A stretch of DNA of 64,000 nt from Rhodobacteraceae bacterium IMCC1335 (GTDB lineage Bacteria > Pseudomonadota > Alphaproteobacteria > Rhodobacterales > Rhodobacteraceae): positions 1,488,001-1,552,000 of the forward strand of contig CP046864.1 in the NCBI GenBank assembly GCA_039640495.1, written 5' to 3'. A program made the position numbers and the translations under genes. Positions 8,553 through 19,432 of the stretch are shown one piece after another. Under the pieces are notes generated by a model. It had not been told where the DNA came from, searched no databases, and worked only from the letters and a program-made list of their open reading frames with translations. How positions within the stretch are numbered: the first letter of the stretch is position 1; the number at the start of each line of letters is the position of its first letter.

Positions 8553-9822
8553 CTTTCGCTGCCTTAATATAATTCATCGGATTTAACGCTTTTCCTTTGT
8601 AGCGCACTTCATAGTGCAGATGCGTCCCTGTGGAGCGCCCAGTATTTCCCATACCACCGATTGCCTCTCCACGAGATACTCTTTGCCCTTTTTTTACACG
8701 GATCTTTGAAAGATGACCATAGCGTGTTTCATAGCCAAAGTCATGCTTGATTTTTACAAGTTTTCCATAGCTGGAAAACGTGCCGGCGAATGTTACAACG
8801 CCATCCGCCGTTGCCAGAATTGGGGTGCCCTTGGGCGCGGCAAGATCAATGCCGCGGTGCATGCGCCCCCAGCGTGGGCCAAATCCAGAGGTGAAGCGAT
8901 GCGCGGCGGTGACCGGGGGCGCGAAAGGCAGTTTGTTTATTGCGATGCGGTAGTGATCCAGCTTGGCCACAGAGTTTAAAATACCAAGCGCTCTGGCTTC
9001 TTCGGCAGAAAGGTCAGCGGGGTTTGTTTCAAGCCCGAAAGCTGGTCCACCGCGCCCCGAATATCCTTGGCGCACGGTGTTTAAAAGCGAGTCAGCGTCT
9101 AGGCCACTGGCGCGCAAAACTTTTTCCAATGGCTTTACGGAAATTGTAAGGGCTTCTTCAATCTGACGGAATAATTGTTCGTATTTTTGTTCAATGAGGC
9201 GAATTTCCAATTCAAGCGCATCGCGTGCGCTTAGCGCGGCGGCAAGGTTTTGTTCGGTTTCCAGTTTGTCTGCGGCTGTTTGCGAAAGTGCTTGCGACAC
9301 CTTGTCGATCGCAGAGGCGTTTTCTGGGCGAGGGAGCGCTGATAATGCGCTAGGGGCGACCGAGCCTGCAGCGCTTGCGTTGCGTTCACCCATGCGCTGC
9401 TGTTTTAATACCTTCAACTCGTTGAGCGCCAAAACCAGCTTATGCTGCAGCTGCTCTTGTTGTTCGCTTGCGATTAACTCCCCGTTTTGCATTTTTCGCA
9501 TTTCTGTAAGCGCTGCCGAGAGCTGTGATTTTACTGATAGGCTCTGTTGCGTGATTGCGTTCAATTCTTCCGCAAAGACCCTAGTTTCAGACGCGTTGAT
9601 TGTGTTATTTATGGGGCTTGCCGGGATTGATGGCGCGCCAATTCCCTTCGAAAACAGCATAAGGCCGCTAAAGCTGATCCAGAAAACCACTCCAATAGCG
9701 CAAATAAAAGCTAAAATCTGCGCCCTTGATGACAGGCTGAGCCTTATGGTTTGCCCGGCAGTTTCCACGTAGATGGTTTTTTCGCTAAACCAAAAGAAAG
9801 ATCTTTTTGAGGGGGGTCGCAC
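8542..9822 (-). CDS. M23 (LytM-type) metallopeptidase with transmembrane and coiled-coil regions
   Basis: About 426 residues. A membrane anchor (AQILAFICAIGVVFWISF) follows a short basic head; residues about 80-210 are heptad-rich coiled coil; the C-terminal 120 residues form a LytM domain with zinc ligands in HRGIDLAAP and HLHYEV and the substrate loop TSGFGPRWG. Expected to cut peptidoglycan cross-links in the periplasm. Start is GTG 9822 with AGGA six bases before it; a longer frame from TTG 9891 has no ribosome site. Its end overlaps the bactofilin start, and it is likely the bactofilin's partner in shaping the wall. Confidence 0.88.
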   Translation of the reverse strand: MRPPSKRSFFWFSEKTIYVETAGQTIRLSLSSRAQILAFICAIGVVFWISFSGLMLFSKGIGAPSIPASPINNTINASETRVFAEELNAITQQSLSVKSQLSAALTEMRKMQNGELIASEQQEQLQHKLVLALNELKVLKQQRMGERNASAAGSVAPSALSALPRPENASAIDKVSQALSQTAADKLETEQNLAAALSARDALELEIRLIEQKYEQLFRQIEEALTISVKPLEKVLRASGLDADSLLNTVRQGYSGRGGPAFGLETNPADLSAEEARALGILNSVAKLDHYRIAINKLPFAPPVTAAHRFTSGFGPRWGRMHRGIDLAAPKGTPILATADGVVTFAGTFSSYGKLVKIKHDFGYETRYGHLSKIRVKKGQRVSRGEAIGGMGNTGRSTGTHLHYEVRYKGKALNPMNYIKAAKDVF

Positions 9823-9967
9823 AGTTTTCCTGCAAATTTGTAAGGCCAGATATATTGTATCGGTGATACTGATCGCAAACGTTGAGGTCAATCAGCTTGC
9901 ACCGCTGCATCGCATCGGTTGCGCAGGTCATTTTTCTAACGGCGCTGTGCCGCGTTCTGTCGCTTTT

Positions 9968-10819
9968 TCAACCAGGCGCGTTTTTACCACCAAGAAAGGC
10001 AGGGTATTCAATATTTTCGGTTAAAGGCCAGTAAAAATCTGGCGGGATGCCCGCATCTGCCCGCTTTTCAGCGTTAAAGGGTGGTTTCAGATTGCCTTTG
10101 AAATATTTTCGCACCAGCGCATGAAAAACTTGCTTTGGGTCTTTATCATCGCGCCCGCACAAGAAATTAAACCATTTTGATCCATATGCTACATGTGTCA
10201 CTTCTTCTGAATAGATCAGTTCTAGCGCCTCAACGGCTTGGGTTTCTTTTGCCTGTTTGAATATTTTTATCATATTCGGCGTCACATCAAGTCCACGGGC
10301 TTCTAGAACCATGGGCACCACGGCCAAGCGCCCTAACAGGTCGGTTTTTGTATCTTGGGCTGCCCGCCACATTCCGGCATGGGCAGAAAGCGCGCCATAA
10401 AAGCTGCCCAAATTTTCTAAGCAATCGCAGATTAAATTGAAATGCTTGCTTTCTTCTGCAGCCGCCTGCACCCAATCATCAAAAAAGCCGGTTGGCAGGC
10501 GGGTCTTGCTGAACCGAACAATAATATCCCAATGCAGATCGACGGCATTCAGCTCGATATGGGCGACCGCGTGCAACAGCGCAATCCGGCCTTCGGGTGA
10601 TCCGGGCTTGCGTTTGGCCACGTCTTTTGGCGCGCATAAGCGGGGGGCCTCTGGACGCGCTGGGTGATCTGGTGCCGGCGCGGTTCCAATTTCAAGCGTG
10701 TTGCCTGCGGCGCGCGCCTCTTGCCAGGCTTGGGCATATTGCAAAGACAGGGCGGTCTTTGCGCGCCCATCCGCAGTGTTCAGTACTTGTGCGCCCATTT
10801 CAGCAAGGCTTAATCGCAT
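9968..10819 (-). CDS. DUF455 ferritin-like protein
   Basis: A 283-residue ferritin-like diiron protein of the DUF455 family. Candidate metal ligands are seen in HIELNAVDLHWD, AAEESKHF and YSEEVTHV, the spaced E...EXXH pairs of a four-helix carboxylate bridge. The family is related in fold to the tRNA hydroxylase MiaE but its substrate is unknown. Start ATG 10819 is preceded by GAGG. It sits 18 bases downstream of bcp and is probably cotranscribed, which would suit an oxygen- or peroxide-related role (inference). Confidence 0.85.
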   Translation of the reverse strand: MRLSLAEMGAQVLNTADGRAKTALSLQYAQAWQEARAAGNTLEIGTAPAPDHPARPEAPRLCAPKDVAKRKPGSPEGRIALLHAVAHIELNAVDLHWDIIVRFSKTRLPTGFFDDWVQAAAEESKHFNLICDCLENLGSFYGALSAHAGMWRAAQDTKTDLLGRLAVVPMVLEARGLDVTPNMIKIFKQAKETQAVEALELIYSEEVTHVAYGSKWFNFLCGRDDKDPKQVFHALVRKYFKGNLKPPFNAEKRADAGIPPDFYWPLTENIEYPAFLGGKNAPG

Positions 10820-10837
10820 CAAATGACCTCTTTTGGG

Positions 10838-11299
10838 TTACAGGGTTTGCGCCGCGGCCAAGACAGCTTCGACATGCCCGGCCACTTTAACTTTGCGCCA
10901 CTCCTGCACCACTTGACCGGAGCCATCTATCAAAAAAGTGGAGCGCTCAATACCAAAATAGGTTTTACCATACATGGATTTTTCTTTCCAAACGCCAAAT
11001 TGTTCGCAGATATCGCCCTTTTCATCTGACAGAAGGGGTATGCCGAGCCCCTGCTTTTCAACAAATTTGTCATGGCTTTTCACGCTGTCTTTTGAAATGC
11101 CGATAATTTTGACGTTTAACTTTTCAAACGCGTCCTGATGGGTGGTAAAGCCTTGAGCTTCTTTCGTGCAGCCGCTTGTATTATCGCGGGGGTAAAAAAA
11201 CAGAACAACCGAAGATGGTTGCAGATCTGAGAGCGCCAATTCGCCGCCACCATCCCGCGGCAGCTGTACAATTGGAGCGGGATAAGGCAAATTTGTCAT
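10838..11299 (-). CDS. bcp: Thioredoxin-dependent peroxiredoxin, Bcp/PrxQ type
   Basis: A 153-residue peroxiredoxin. The catalytic cysteine lies in YPRDNTSGCTKEAQGF (PXXXTXXC pattern) and a possible resolving cysteine in GDICEQFG. It reduces hydrogen and alkyl peroxides with thioredoxin in the cytosol. The ATG at 11299 follows AAGGAATG. It is followed by the DUF455 gene and divergent from the large YhdP-like gene. Confidence 0.93.
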   Translation of the reverse strand: MTNLPYPAPIVQLPRDGGGELALSDLQPSSVVLFFYPRDNTSGCTKEAQGFTTHQDAFEKLNVKIIGISKDSVKSHDKFVEKQGLGIPLLSDEKGDICEQFGVWKEKSMYGKTYFGIERSTFLIDGSGQVVQEWRKVKVAGHVEAVLAAAQTL

Positions 11300-11404
11300 G
11301 GTGCATTCCTTGCTAAATAATTGGCAGACGCGCTAAGAGCTAGAACAAATTGAACGCGAAAAAAGAGTTAGGGCAACAAAAGAGTGGGCGAAGAAGGGAA
11401 GAAT

Positions 11405-14400
11405 GTGAGGGCTGCGCGTCATCCCTGGCGCTGGCTTGCTGTATTGGTCTCTGCGGTTAGTGCACTTTTGGGAGCGTTGATCCTGTGTTTATTGCTGTTC
11501 GTTGCGGTTTTAAAGGGCCGCGATCTTGCGCTACCATATTGGGTTGAAGACCGCGTTGCGAGCATTTTAAGCGAAAACCTTCCTGATGCGGAAGTCAAGT
11601 TTTCTGATGTATTCCTGACCTTATCCGAAAATTGGGCGCCTCAATTTCAGTTTGAGAATGTCTCGATTTCGTTGCCAGGCCCGTTAGAAGCGCCGCTTGA
11701 GGTACGATCCCTGCGCGTTGAGGTGAATCTGCCAGCGCTTTTGGAAGGGCAGATCAGGCCAGAAATGCTCATAGCAGACGGTGTTTTTATGCCGTTAAGC
11801 CGGCAGAAGACGGGCGATATCTACGTTCAAAGCGCGGATTTGAAGCCAAGCGATGTGGCGATGACGCTGTTTCCAACATTGATCATGCCAATGGATCAAG
11901 TGTTGCAAACCGCCCTCTTTGAGAGTTTGAAGACAATCGCGATCAACAACATTGCGATCACCTATCAAGATTTTCTCAGCCGGCGAAATTGGGTGATTGA
12001 TGGGGCAAGGCTTGTTTTGAAAAAACAAGGGGCGGCTTTATCGCTTGACGTCAGTATGGGGCTGCTGGCCGGGGGAGCTGATTATGCGAGCTTGCGCGCC
12101 GGAATAGAACGACAAATCGGGGAGAGCGCCGCAAATTTTGATGTGCTATTCGAAGATTTACCAGCGCAGGACATGGCGAGCCAGCTGCCATTTTTTGCAT
12201 GGTTGAACGCCGTTGAGGGTCCAATTTCTGGCGCGATAAACGGCGCGATAGATGAATCCGGCGCTTTGGGGGCGCTCAGCGTAAGTTTGCAGATAAAGCA
12301 AGGCGCGCTCAGACCCAATGAAACAGCGGTGCCGATCCAGTTTGAAACGGCGCAAACCTATTTCACCTATGATCCGCTGGATCGCCGTTTAGAGTTTGAT
12401 CAAATCAGAATTGTGGGCTCTGATGTGTCGTTTCTGGGGCAGGGTTACGCCGCGCTTGAGATGAATGAGGCTTGGCCCGATAGCTTGTTTGGCCAACTTA
12501 GATTTTCGGAGGCCAAAGCCAAACTGCAAAACAGTCAACTCGATGCAGTTATTCTGGATGATGCCTTGGTTGATTTTCGCTTGAATTTAACTCCATTTCG
12601 GCTTGAAGTTGGGCAGTTTTACGCAACGAATAGTGCAAAAAAGATTTCAGTTCGGGGTGAGGCGCGGGTGAACGCTGAGGCGCTGGGTTGGTCTGTGGCG
12701 CTTGACGCTCGCACCCCAGCTTTAACCAAGGCCGCCATAATGGAATATTGGCCCGTAGGGTTTAAACCTAGATCCAGAGATTGGGTGTCAAAAAATGTAA
12801 AGCACTCGAAATTACGTGATGTGCGCTTCGCCTGGAGATTGCCCGCAAACCAGCCCCCTGTGCTAGATCTTGGATTTGCTTATGAGGAGACGGCGCTACG
12901 GGTTACAAAATCATTGCCGATGATCACGCAGGCGCGGGGGCAATTTTCGTCAAATTCAAATCGGCTTGCAACCAATTTGAGTGCCGGATTTATGACTGCA
13001 AGCGGGGCCCGGCCTGTTGACATGTCCGGAACGCGCTTCGTGATCCCTGATACGAAAAAAATCCCATCAGATGGGGTGGCGGATGTTGTCGTGTCGGGGC
13101 AGTTGGCGGATGTGCTGCCGCTTGTTGATATCATCGTGTCTTCGCGAAATAGCGAAACAAAACTTCCCAAAATACCGGGGGTGGGCGAGGTTGCTTTGAC
13201 CGCCTCGGTTTCATTTTTGATGGTTAAAAATGGCGGCGACTCTGTTGAAATTTTTGCGGAAGGCGATGTGAAGAATTTTGAAGGCGAGTTCGGTGACACA
13301 GGCGCTGTGATCTCGAGTGATTTGGTGCAAATCGCTTTATCTCCCAAGCAATTGGAACTCACCGGAACAGGCCGGTTTGATCAGGTGCCTTTCAAGGCAA
13401 AGTTTCAAAAAGGATTGGGCCCAGATCAGGCGGATGTGCCTGCACTGCTTGAGGCTGAATTGGATCTTTCCTCTGAATTGGTAAGTCGCTTTACAGGGGC
13501 TGAGATCGAAGGCTTGATCAGCGGAAGCAGCCCTGCGCAGATAACTGCAAGCTTGCCAAGCGGCGCAGAAGCCTCGTTTTCCCTCAGCTCTGATTTGGTG
13601 GGATTAGGGGTAAACGCAAAGCAAATAAATTGGCAAAAACCGGCTAAAAAACCCGCCCAGTTTCGACTAACGGGACGCTATAATAAGCGGGTGCTGACTG
13701 ATGCGTTTTCCCTAACCGGCGCTGGTTTGAATTTGGAAGGCGCGGTAGATTACGCGGAACAAGAGGAATTCAAATCGCTATCAATATCTAAGCTTCAAGT
13801 GGATGATATACTTGATGTGTTCGGTCAGTTTAACCCCGCGATGGGCATTGAGATATTTGGCGGATGGGTTAATTTTCCAAATCTGATGGCAGGCATGCCC
13901 GAAACAAACGCTGCGCAGACGGCGCCGCTTGCGCTAAAGGTGGCCTTGGATGAGGTGGTGTTGGGTGAAAATAAACTGACCGAATTTCGTGCGGATTTGA
14001 TCAGCGCACCGCAATTGTCGGGTCCGTTTTCGGCAAAAGTGAACGGGGTGGCACAAGTTGTGGCTGTTTTATCGCCGCTTAATGGCCGCACCGCATTGGA
14101 AGTAACATCAGATCAGGCAGGGCGTTTGCTGACATCGGTTGGGGCTTTGCAAAGCGCCACAGGTGGGCAGCTGCGGTTAAATTTAAGTCCAACGCAACAA
14201 ATGGGTGAAACTGATGGGCTTTTAGAAATCCGGAATGTCAAAGTACAAAAAGCGCCCGTTTTTGCAGAGCTTTTGAACGCAATCAGCATCGTTGGCCTAT
14301 TAGAGCAATTGACAGGGCCGGGTATTCTTTTATCGGAGATAGATGCCAAATTCAGAAGCACTAAGGAACAAATTATAGTTGAATCAGCCTCTGCGTTTGG

Positions 14401-14659
14401 GCCGTCCATCGGGTTGTCTTTGGATGGCTATTACAATCGAAAGGCACAGAGCCTGGATATGCAGGGGGTTCTATCGCCAATATATTTTATCAACGGTATT
14501 GGCTCAGCCCTGACCAGAAAAGGCGATGGTCTCTTTGGCTTTAGTTTTAATCTAGATGGAAAAAAAGGACAGCCAAGTTTAGAGGTGAATCCTTTGTCGA
14601 TCTTAACGCCCGGAATTTTTCGCGAAGTGTTCCGGCGCCCTCCCCCCAAACTTGAGTGA
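11405..14659 (+). CDS. YhdP/AsmA-like large envelope protein (DUF3971)
   Basis: About 1084 residues: a short basic head, one membrane span ([15 protein letters not shown]), then a long periplasmic region of repeating beta-strand segments typical of the bridge-like AsmA/TamB/YhdP family, which moves phospholipids between inner and outer membrane. N-terminal [11 protein letters not shown] and C-terminal [20 protein letters not shown] and [15 protein letters not shown] agree with the alphaproteobacterial YhdP-like group. I prefer GTG 11405, six bases after GAAGGGA, to GTG 11384. The stop overlaps a possible GTG of queA by four bases, suggesting cotranscription. Confidence 0.83.
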   Translation: MRAARHPWRWLAVLVSAVSALLGALILCLLLFVAVLKGRDLALPYWVEDRVASILSENLPDAEVKFSDVFLTLSENWAPQFQFENVSISLPGPLEAPLEVRSLRVEVNLPALLEGQIRPEMLIADGVFMPLSRQKTGDIYVQSADLKPSDVAMTLFPTLIMPMDQVLQTALFESLKTIAINNIAITYQDFLSRRNWVIDGARLVLKKQGAALSLDVSMGLLAGGADYASLRAGIERQIGESAANFDVLFEDLPAQDMASQLPFFAWLNAVEGPISGAINGAIDESGALGALSVSLQIKQGALRPNETAVPIQFETAQTYFTYDPLDRRLEFDQIRIVGSDVSFLGQGYAALEMNEAWPDSLFGQLRFSEAKAKLQNSQLDAVILDDALVDFRLNLTPFRLEVGQFYATNSAKKISVRGEARVNAEALGWSVALDARTPALTKAAIMEYWPVGFKPRSRDWVSKNVKHSKLRDVRFAWRLPANQPPVLDLGFAYEETALRVTKSLPMITQARGQFSSNSNRLATNLSAGFMTASGARPVDMSGTRFVIPDTKKIPSDGVADVVVSGQLADVLPLVDIIVSSRNSETKLPKIPGVGEVALTASVSFLMVKNGGDSVEIFAEGDVKNFEGEFGDTGAVISSDLVQIALSPKQLELTGTGRFDQVPFKAKFQKGLGPDQADVPALLEAELDLSSELVSRFTGAEIEGLISGSSPAQITASLPSGAEASFSLSSDLVGLGVNAKQINWQKPAKKPAQFRLTGRYNKRVLTDAFSLTGAGLNLEGAVDYAEQEEFKSLSISKLQVDDILDVFGQFNPAMGIEIFGGWVNFPNLMAGMPETNAAQTAPLALKVALDEVVLGENKLTEFRADLISAPQLSGPFSAKVNGVAQVVAVLSPLNGRTALEVTSDQAGRLLTSVGALQSATGGQLRLNLSPTQQMGETDGLLEIRNVKVQKAPVFAELLNAISIVGLLEQLTGPGILLSEIDAKFRSTKEQIIVESASAFGPSIGLSLDGYYNRKAQSLDMQGVLSPIYFINGIGSALTRKGDGLFGFSFNLDGKKGQPSLEVNPLSILTPGIFREVFRRPPPKLE

Positions 14660-14667
14660 CCGCAGCG

Positions 14668-15726
14668 ATGAACTTAACCGAATTTGATTTTGAGCTGCCC
14701 GAAGAATTGATTGCCACGCGGCCTGTTTCACCGCGCTCTTCGGCCCGATTGCTGGTGTCAAATGGGGAAGGGATCGCGGATCGGTCTGTGGCAAACTTGC
14801 TAGAATATCTCACTCCTAAAGATCGCCTTGTTCTGAACGATACGAAGGTCATTCCGGCCCGCCTGAGCGGTATGCGCCGGCGAAGCGCCGCCTCAGGCGG
14901 CAGCGGCGAAGCCCGGATCGAGGTGACATTGCTGCATCGGCACAAGAATGGTGATTGGATGGCGCTGATCAAACCCTTGCGAAAAGTCGCTCTTAACGAG
15001 ACGATCGAATTCGCCGGCGGCCTGTCGGCGCAGTTGCTCGATAAACAACAAGGGCAAGCTGTGCTGCGCTTTGATAGAAGCGAAGCGGCGTTTGAGAGCG
15101 CGCTAGACCGTTTTGGGATGATGCCTTTGCCGCCTTACATCGCGTCAAAACGAGCCGCCGATGCGCAAGATCGACAGGATTATCAAACCGTATTCGCGCG
15201 GCATCAAGGCTCGGTGGCCGCGCCCACCGCCTCGCTACATTTTGATGCGCCGCTCTTGGCGCAATTGGCAGAGCAAAATATTGGCATAACCTATGTGACG
15301 CTGCATGTGGGCGCGGGCACTTTTTTGCCCGTAAAGGTCGAGGATATTCGAAGCCATAAGATGCATTCTGAATGGGGAAGTGTTTCCCCGCAAGCTGCCG
15401 GAGAAATAGCCGCAACGCAGGCTGCGGGGGGGCGCATTATTCCAGTAGGAACAACCGCGCTGCGTTTACTGGAAACCGCCGCGCGTCGCAGTGGTCAGAT
15501 TGAGGCGTGGCAGGGGGAAACCGATATTTTCATATTTCCAGGCTTCGAATTCAACGTTGCAAGCGCATTGATGACCAATTTTCATTTGCCAAAATCAACA
15601 TTGTTGATGCTGGTTTCAGCGTTGATCGGGCTTGAACAGATGAAATTTATCTATTCCCATGCGATTAAACAGCAATATCGGTTTTTTTCCTATGGTGATT
15701 CCTCGCTTTTGGTTCCACAGAGATAG
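14668..15726 (+). CDS. queA: S-adenosylmethionine:tRNA ribosyltransferase-isomerase
   Basis: A 352-residue QueA that transfers the ribosyl part of SAM to preQ1 in tRNA, forming epoxyqueuosine. Family segments are [63 protein letters not shown] and the C-terminal [19 protein letters not shown] 14668 matches the usual N-terminus; an in-frame GTG at 14656 overlaps the previous stop and could give four more residues. Together with gluQ it shows the cell makes and further modifies queuosine. Confidence 0.95.
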   Translation: MNLTEFDFELPEELIATRPVSPRSSARLLVSNGEGIADRSVANLLEYLTPKDRLVLNDTKVIPARLSGMRRRSAASGGSGEARIEVTLLHRHKNGDWMALIKPLRKVALNETIEFAGGLSAQLLDKQQGQAVLRFDRSEAAFESALDRFGMMPLPPYIASKRAADAQDRQDYQTVFARHQGSVAAPTASLHFDAPLLAQLAEQNIGITYVTLHVGAGTFLPVKVEDIRSHKMHSEWGSVSPQAAGEIAATQAAGGRIIPVGTTALRLLETAARRSGQIEAWQGETDIFIFPGFEFNVASALMTNFHLPKSTLLMLVSALIGLEQMKFIYSHAIKQQYRFFSYGDSSLLVPQR

Positions 15727-15800
15727 ACAGAAGTAAGCGACTCGATTAGGGTAAACAGACGGGCCTTTCTGCCGTTCTGCGTGGTGATTGGAGCCTTTCC

Positions 15801-17069
15801 ATGCTGTCAGTTTTTAAAAATTCTTGGGCCCTTTTATTGGGCATGATGCTGTTAATGGTTGGAAACGGTCTGCAGAGCACCCTGTTGGGGGTGCGTGGCG
15901 GCATAGAGCAGTTTTTACCTTTCGAAATGTCGATGATTATGTCCGCATATTTCATTGGGTTTTTGGGCGCCAGCCGCATGGTGCCCTCGCTTATTCGCCG
16001 CGTTGGCCATGTGCGCGTATTTGCGGCACTTGCCTCCTTCATTTCGGCTGTGCTGGTGTTGTTTCCATTATATTTAAACCCGGTTTTTTGGATGTTTGGG
16101 CGTTTGATCATCGGGTTTTGTTTTTGTGGCGTTTATATTATCGCTGAAAGCTGGCTGAACAACGCCGCAACGAATGAAAACCGTGGTCAATCCCTTTCGC
16201 TTTATTTGATATTGCAAATGGTGGGAATTGTCGTTGGCCAAGGCCTATTGGTCACCAGTGATCCTGGGGGCTATACGTTATTTATTATCATTTCGGTTTT
16301 CGTTTCCGTGTCATTTGCGCCGATTCTTCTTTCGATCAGCCCGACACCAGCTTTTGAAACCACAAATCCAATGCCATTGAAAAAGCTGATTGAAACCTCA
16401 CCTTTGGGCTGCGCGGGGATGTTTGTGCTGGGCGGGGTGTTTTCAGCACAATTTGGCATGGCGGCGGTTTATGGGGCGGAAGTGGGTTTATCGCTGGGAA
16501 AGATTTCGCTTTTCGTTGCGACTTTTTATATTGGTGCGGTGTTTTTACAATACCCGATCGGCTGGTTATCTGATCGAATGGACCGGCGCCGCTTGATCAT
16601 GAGCGTGGCTGCGATTGGAGCCGTTGGGGCTCTTATTGGGGTTTTTATGGGGCAGAATTTCACCTTGTTATTGGTTTCGGCCTTCATTGTAGGGGGGACG
16701 TCGAACCCGCTTTATTCTTTACTGATCGCGCATACCAATGACTTTTTAGACTTTGATGATATGGTGTCCGCCTCTGGAGGTTTGCTGTTCATCAATGGGA
16801 TTGGGGCGATTGCTGGTCCTTTAATCGTGGGATGGGTCATGCAGGCCATCGGAGCTTATGGGTTTTTTGTGCTTATTTCTTTCTTGATGGCAGGTCTTGC
16901 GCTTTACGCGGCCTATCGCAGTACGCAGCGCGCGGCTCCAACCGTCGAAGAGGCAAATGCCTATCAAACCGTTATGCCCACGGCGTCTCTTTTATCGGTT
17001 GAGTTCGCGCAAGAAATCGCGATTGAGACGGCTATGGAAGAGGAAGAAGGCCAAGATGTTGATGAATGA
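15801..17069 (+). CDS. MFS transporter (YcaD/sugar-drug type)
   Basis: A 422-residue twelve-helix major facilitator. Family marks are the first-helix MLLMVGNGLQSTLLGVRG, the loop SRMVPSLIRRVGHVRV and the central loop GWLSDRMDRRRL. The acidic C-terminal tail (METAMEEEEGQD-like) is cytosolic. The YcaD-type branch has no established substrate in roseobacters. GGAG lies eight bases before ATG 15801. It stands as a single gene after queA. Confidence 0.85.
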   Translation: MLSVFKNSWALLLGMMLLMVGNGLQSTLLGVRGGIEQFLPFEMSMIMSAYFIGFLGASRMVPSLIRRVGHVRVFAALASFISAVLVLFPLYLNPVFWMFGRLIIGFCFCGVYIIAESWLNNAATNENRGQSLSLYLILQMVGIVVGQGLLVTSDPGGYTLFIIISVFVSVSFAPILLSISPTPAFETTNPMPLKKLIETSPLGCAGMFVLGGVFSAQFGMAAVYGAEVGLSLGKISLFVATFYIGAVFLQYPIGWLSDRMDRRRLIMSVAAIGAVGALIGVFMGQNFTLLLVSAFIVGGTSNPLYSLLIAHTNDFLDFDDMVSASGGLLFINGIGAIAGPLIVGWVMQAIGAYGFFVLISFLMAGLALYAAYRSTQRAAPTVEEANAYQTVMPTASLLSVEFAQEIAIETAMEEEEGQDVDE

Positions 17070-17166
17070 AGTTTTATACATCTATATATAGAAAAATATT
17101 GAAAACCCTTTTATTTTCATAAATAAAAAAACCAGAGAAGAACTGTCGTAAAATAAGGGAGCGACC

Positions 17167-17742
17167 ATGACCCCTGATCAGATTTTAAAATTCTGGCTTG
17201 ATGAGACTGCGCCAGAAAAATGGTATTCTGTTGATTTGGACCTTGATGCGGAAATCAAACACCGCTTTGAGCCTGCGTGGCGCGAATTGATGCAAGGTCG
17301 CTATGGCTTGTGGTTGACATATCCGAGCGGGGCTTTGGCATATATTATTCTCGCAGATCAATTTTCGCGCAATATGTTTCGTGGTCAGGATACGGGCTTT
17401 TCATCTGATACTGTGGCATTGGCGGCGTCGAAATCAGCCATTAATCAGAAATGGGATTTGCGCGTTGATGAACCTGCACGGCAATTTTTTTACATGCCGC
17501 TGATGCATTCTGAGAACTTGATCGATCAGGATCGATGCGTGCGTTTGCTCAAGGAACGCATGCGCGATGGCGGCGGGCATAATTTGCTGCATGCCAGGGC
17601 GCATCGTGAGGTTATTCGTAACTTTGGCAGATTTCCTGATCGAAACAGCGCCCTCTCGCGCAAGAGCAGCCAGGCCGAAGCTGATTTCATACGCGATGGT
17701 GGCTATGGCAACCTGTTTCAAAATTTGACCGTTCCGATTTGA
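17167..17742 (+). CDS. DUF924 family protein
   Basis: A 191-residue protein of the all-helical DUF924 family: ILKFWLDE at the N-terminus, ILADQFSRNMFRG in the middle and FFYMPLMHSE with RFGRFPDRN-like NFGRFPDRN toward the end. The family resembles a TPR-like superhelix and has no known biochemical role. AAGGGAG precedes the ATG by five bases. Upstream (17070-17166) is an AT-rich gap without a clear terminator. Confidence 0.88.
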   Translation: MTPDQILKFWLDETAPEKWYSVDLDLDAEIKHRFEPAWRELMQGRYGLWLTYPSGALAYIILADQFSRNMFRGQDTGFSSDTVALAASKSAINQKWDLRVDEPARQFFYMPLMHSENLIDQDRCVRLLKERMRDGGGHNLLHARAHREVIRNFGRFPDRNSALSRKSSQAEADFIRDGGYGNLFQNLTVPI

Positions 17743-17815
17743 TTTCGCGCTGACCCATTGAACTCGATCCTAATTTAGTTTAACGTTAAACAAATTTTTT
17801 GAGATGAGGAAAGCG

Positions 17816-19210
17816 ATGGCAGAGCGTGCATTTGATCTGGTGGTTATTGGGGCGGGGCCCGGCGGCTATGTGGCTGCGATACGGGGCGCCCAACTTGGTT
17901 TGAAGGTCGCCATTGTCGAACGCGAGCATATGGGCGGAATCTGTCTCAATTGGGGCTGTATTCCGACCAAAGCGATGTTGCGATCGGCGGAGGTGTTCCA
18001 CCTAATGCATCGGGCAAAAGATTTCGGATTAAGCGCCAAAGGCATCGATTACGATCTTGAGGCTGTCGTGGCGCGCTCGCGCGGGGTTGCCAAACAGTTA
18101 AATCAAGGCGTTGGCTTCTTGATGAAGAAAAATAAAATCGCCACTTTGATGGGCGAGGCGCGGATCGCAAGCGCCACCAGCGTCGATGTAACGACCAAGA
18201 GCAAAACGGAAACGCTGAAAGCCAAGCATATCATTCTGGCAACCGGCGCCAGAGCGCGCGAGTTGCCCGGGCTTGAAGCCGATGGCGATCTGGTTTGGAC
18301 CTATAAGCACGCGCTGACGCCAAGCCGCATGCCCAAAAAACTATTGGTTATTGGTTCGGGCGCGATTGGAATTGAATTTGCTAGTTTTTACAACACGCTG
18401 GGTACGGATACCACCGTTGTAGAGGTGATGGATCGGATCTTGCCCGTAGAAGATGCTGAAATAAGTGCTTTTGCCAAAAAACAGTTTGAAAAACAGGGTA
18501 TGCATATTTTGCAAAAGGCAATGGTCAAAAAGCTCGACCGGGCAAAAGGCAAAGTGACGGCGCATATTGAACAGGCCGGTAAAACCACCACCGAGACGTT
18601 TGACACGGTCATTTCTGCGGTTGGGATTTTGGGAAATGTTGAAAATTTGGGCTTGGAAGATATGGGCATTGCTGTTGATCGCAGCCATATCGTAACCGAT
18701 GCCTATTGCCGCACCTCTATTCCGAGCATTTTCGCAATCGGCGATGTGGCCGGCGCCCCCTGGCTCGCCCATAAGGCCAGCCATGAAGGGGTTATGGTTG
18801 CCGAGTTAGTTGCCGGTAAAAAGCCGCATCCCGTGCGCCCCGAAACAATTGCAGGCTGCACCTATTGTCATCCTCAAATCGCCAGCGTCGGGTATACAGA
18901 AGCGCAAGCGCGTGAGAAGGGCCATGAGATTAAAGTTGGGCGGTTTCCATTTATCGGCAATGGCAAAGCCATTGCTTTAGGCGAGCCTGAGGGATTGGTG
19001 AAAACCATTTTTGATAAAAAATCGGGCGAATTGCTGGGCGCCCATATGATCGGCGCCGAGGTGACCGAGTTGATCCAAGGCTATGTGATCGGGCGTCAAT
19101 TGGAAACCACGGAGCAAGATTTGATGGAAACGGTTTTCCCACATCCGACGCTGTCTGAAATGATGCATGAAAGCGTGTTGGATGCCTTTGATCAGGTGAT
19201 CCACGTTTAG
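17816..19210 (+). CDS. lpdA: Dihydrolipoyl dehydrogenase (first copy)
   Basis: A 464-residue FAD-dependent E3 subunit of 2-oxo acid dehydrogenase complexes or the glycine cleavage system, reoxidising dihydrolipoamide with NAD. It shows VIGAGPGGYVAAI, the redox-active disulfide in GGICLNWGCIPTKA, the NAD site VIGSGAIGIEFAS, the FAD segment IFAIGDVAGAPWLAHKA and the catalytic dyad HPTLSE. ATG 17816 follows a perfect GAGGAAAG; an upstream ATG at 17804 is inside that ribosome site. The NWGC variant is typical of pyruvate-dehydrogenase-linked Lpd in Rhodobacteraceae, but no E1 or E2 gene is beside it. Confidence 0.94.
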   Translation: MAERAFDLVVIGAGPGGYVAAIRGAQLGLKVAIVEREHMGGICLNWGCIPTKAMLRSAEVFHLMHRAKDFGLSAKGIDYDLEAVVARSRGVAKQLNQGVGFLMKKNKIATLMGEARIASATSVDVTTKSKTETLKAKHIILATGARARELPGLEADGDLVWTYKHALTPSRMPKKLLVIGSGAIGIEFASFYNTLGTDTTVVEVMDRILPVEDAEISAFAKKQFEKQGMHILQKAMVKKLDRAKGKVTAHIEQAGKTTTETFDTVISAVGILGNVENLGLEDMGIAVDRSHIVTDAYCRTSIPSIFAIGDVAGAPWLAHKASHEGVMVAELVAGKKPHPVRPETIAGCTYCHPQIASVGYTEAQAREKGHEIKVGRFPFIGNGKAIALGEPEGLVKTIFDKKSGELLGAHMIGAEVTELIQGYVIGRQLETTEQDLMETVFPHPTLSEMMHESVLDAFDQVIHV

Positions 19211-19321
19211 ACCATATCGGGCGAGCAGCACAAACTCGTTAAATGCGTTGCACTCCGCTGCCCAAAGATTTGCAATAGTCTGCGGCTTGCCCGCTTGAAC
19301 TGCAGCAGATGTGCGCGTTTT

Positions 19322-19432
19322 TTATTGGTCCAACCTGAGCGCTGAGCGTAACGTGACATTGATAATCGAGTGTTTCAGCATCTCATCCTTTGATAATCGT
19401 CCATCGCGATCTTCATAATGGCTCAGTCGTGG
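19322..19432 (-). pseudogene. In-frame continuation of the EF-hand gene beyond its stop codon
   Basis: Directly after the TGA that ends the 19433-20425 gene, the same frame stays open for 36 codons to TAA at 19322-19324 and encodes YEDRDGRLSKDE, an EF-hand-like loop with Asp at positions 3 and 5, Gly 6, Leu 8 and Glu 12 but Tyr instead of Asp at position 1. It could be a tail lost by a nonsense mutation or added by readthrough. Confidence 0.5.

Noticed and set aside
9823..9891. N-terminal extension of the M23 peptidase from TTG 9891
   Set aside because: No ribosome site before TTG, whereas GTG 9822 has AGGA at good distance and precedes a normal basic head.
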